Source: Lethocerus indicus (lineage: Eukaryota; Arthropoda; Insecta; Hemiptera; Belostomatidae). Taken from it: 64,000 nt of DNA. Both the position numbers and the translations under genes were made by a program. Under the pieces are notes generated by a model. It was not told where the DNA came from and searched no databases. It worked only from the letters and a program-made list of their open reading frames with translations. The DNA lies in assembly GCA_019843655.1 (NCBI GenBank), contig JACDQD010000006.1, positions 24,384,246 through 24,448,245 on the forward strand. Reading direction: 5' to 3'. The first letter of the stretch is position 1; each line of letters begins with the position of its first letter. Positions 62,401 to 64,000 of this stretch are shown in pieces.

Positions 62401-64000
62401 CTCGCCCTCCTCCAATCCAGACCTGACTCGTGAAAAGCGAATATCATCCGAGCGCATAATCTTGCGCTGAATAGCTGACTGATGAAACTAACGGTTTCGG
62501 TTTCCCGTCTATTTGATGTGGTACATAAGTTATTTATTAAACCGGGAAAAGAATTAAGAAAGAAAGAACCCTGTATTTTGTCACTTTATTAACCCGATTA
62601 ATACCATTATACGGGCTATACTGTAGACTATATTTTATTTATACCTATAATTTAAATATATTTTATAAATAATATATCGCAGTATAAGACATTCGGTTTT
62701 AGGAATTAATCATTTTAGTCTTGGGAGTTTCGGGACCGCTGATGTGATCTCCAGATCAATTTTTTATCACATGGCAGGGACAAGCGTGGCCGAGCCTTTG
62801 GAAATGACATGTTGTCAACGATGACCTTCCGTCCGAAGTGTTCGTTGCCAGAGCCGGGACGTCGTTTCGGTTTTAAGCCGTTACCGGAAGCGCCGTCTCA
62901 AGGGAAATGATAGATATCTCTATGAGGGACGCCCGTTATCTGAAAACGCTCGCCGGCGGCAGTTCTGTCTTGCGCGTCCGCATTCCGGAGCAACGCGGCC
63001 AGAATTCACTACTTTATTGTTGTAATTGTGTCCCATATTACTTTAACTGATACGCTCATACACGCATACTACTGTTTGCCTAATATTTGTTGCGAGAATG
63101 TCAGAACTGGAAAAGAAATGGATAATGTTCAGCTGAAAGCTCTACTCTGATCCCCTCCTCCTGTATTTTGCGCACTTATTGCCATGTGAAATTGTATTTT
63201 GTTGTTTTTATAAGACAGTGCCGTGTTTTATTATCGGCACGAAGAGTAATTGAAACCGACAGACTGGCTAAGTCACGCATTAAACAACTAGACAAAGTAA
63301 TGTCTAGTTTTCTGGCCGGGGGGAGGATAACTTGGCCTGTGTTTACTGAAGGCGGTTTCTGATTGCCGACTGTCTGCCGCTTTCTTTTTCGAAACGTCGC
63401 CCATTTCACCGCCTCAGTTTCAGACAACTCACCCGATTTGTATTTCGCCCGTCGGGACCTCTCAGTAATTGGGCCGTCCGTCTGTCAATCTGTCGGCTAA
63501 TAAAACTCGGCCATTAATCAAAGTCGGTCCAAACTTTATGGGCCAATTTCAGCTCTAACGGGCGATTCCACTATAAAGTAAAATTCTTCAATTTAGTTGG
63601 CAAACAGTGATTGATTGGCTTGTTTTTGGCAGCTTGCAAAAATTAATTTTTTTTCACCTATTTCGCTTTTTTAAATATTGTATTATTTTCTAGACATTTG
63701 TTTTTTCCCATCAGAAGATTGTTAATATCTCCTCTGTAGTCGAGCTCAACTGAATAGTAGTGACGAAATGCCCGTATAGATAAGATGCCCGTAGCGATTA
63801 AGTCAGGTGTATGGAGTAATTGAAGGGGAATTCAGAAGCTGGCGTTAGGGGTCCGTTTTAGAGTGAATCGGCTTAAACGCTTTGCACCCGGTAAGACTAA
63901 GACTCTCGGATGCGGACAAAGCGAATTTCCGATTAAAAAAAAATGGAACTCGCAAACTAAGTATACTCATTAGATTTCAATAGGGTAGTTTTTTCCTGAA

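Larger units (their letters stand above)
37777..64000 (+). other. FEM1 intron 1 (at least 26.2 kb, 3' end not reached)
   Basis: It begins with the donor GTAAGC at 37777. No exon continuing the ankyrin repeats was seen, and FEM1 second exons are usually large enough to show as long frames; no frame above 128 codons occurs here. Sampled rows are T-rich on the plus strand (57121-57180 has A14 T24 G16 C6; 56521-56580 has A12 T27 G10 C11), in keeping with plus-strand transcription. GC-richer CpG islands lie at about 44250-44530, 50160-50500, 52840-53060, 55600-55930 (with an 11-G run at 55744-55754), 58540-59000 and 59625-60090. Their frames match nothing known, and intronic regulatory elements are plausible. 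Confidence 0.6.

Noticed and set aside
62084..62470. 128-codon plus-strand frame with a hydrophobic stretch
   Set aside because: No conserved motif and no splice context; the hydrophobic run is what T-rich sequence encodes.
1..64000. Scattered TGTGGGAA/TTCCCACA matches to Su(H) sites (for example 4427, 33573, 38543, 41105, 59126)
   Set aside because: Number is close to chance for an 8-mer with degeneracy, and they are not clustered.
1..64000. CRISPR arrays, insertion sequences, operons, bacterial or phage genes
   Set aside because: No regularly spaced repeats, no long frames and no Shine-Dalgarno-led genes; the sequence is eukaryotic in character.

Overview
This is a gene-poor stretch of a large animal genome, most likely an arthropod and probably an insect. 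It has no operons, ribosome binding sites, CRISPR arrays or bacterial-type genes. Open frames are short, and (TA)n and (CT)n simple repeats are common. Two very short exons carry the only protein signals I recognise, and both end at consensus splice donors. On the minus strand, 8296-8261 encodes MYSAPTRHPAAG followed by GTAAGT; I read this as the first coding exon of the Groucho/TLE co-repressor. On the plus strand, 37717-37776 encodes MDFKNVVYNAARDGKLRRLK followed by GTAAGC; I read this as the first coding exon of a FEM1 (FEM1A/C-type) ankyrin-repeat protein, the substrate receptor of a CUL2 ubiquitin ligase. Both identifications rest on remembered family N-termini and have not been searched.

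Layout. Positions 1-8260 are probably groucho intron 1, since transcription runs leftwards. Positions 8297 to about 9000 hold the groucho 5' leader and promoter: two CACGTG E-boxes, a CCAATCAG box, a GC box and long CT/GA tracts. Positions 9000 to about 33400 are the interval between the head-to-head genes. It holds islands of CpG-rich, G-run-rich sequence, a diverged repeat family at 11.0-12.2 kb, hairpins and a few weak exon-like sites. Positions 33421 to about 37200 form a sharply bounded AT-rich block that almost completely lacks CpG, unlike everything around it. Positions 37261-37716 are the CpG-rich FEM1 promoter and leader. From 37777 to the end is FEM1 intron 1, at least 26.2 kb, with no second exon found by eye.

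The two genes are divergently transcribed with about 29.4 kb between their start codons. Nothing in the sequence ties them functionally. Groucho/TLE is a nuclear co-repressor and FEM1 is a degron-reading ubiquitin ligase subunit, so the pairing is positional only. The most unusual feature is the CpG-desert block just upstream of the FEM1 promoter. It looks like the footprint of long-term germline cytosine methylation, or like inserted foreign sequence, and no protein-coding gene can be seen in it to explain it.
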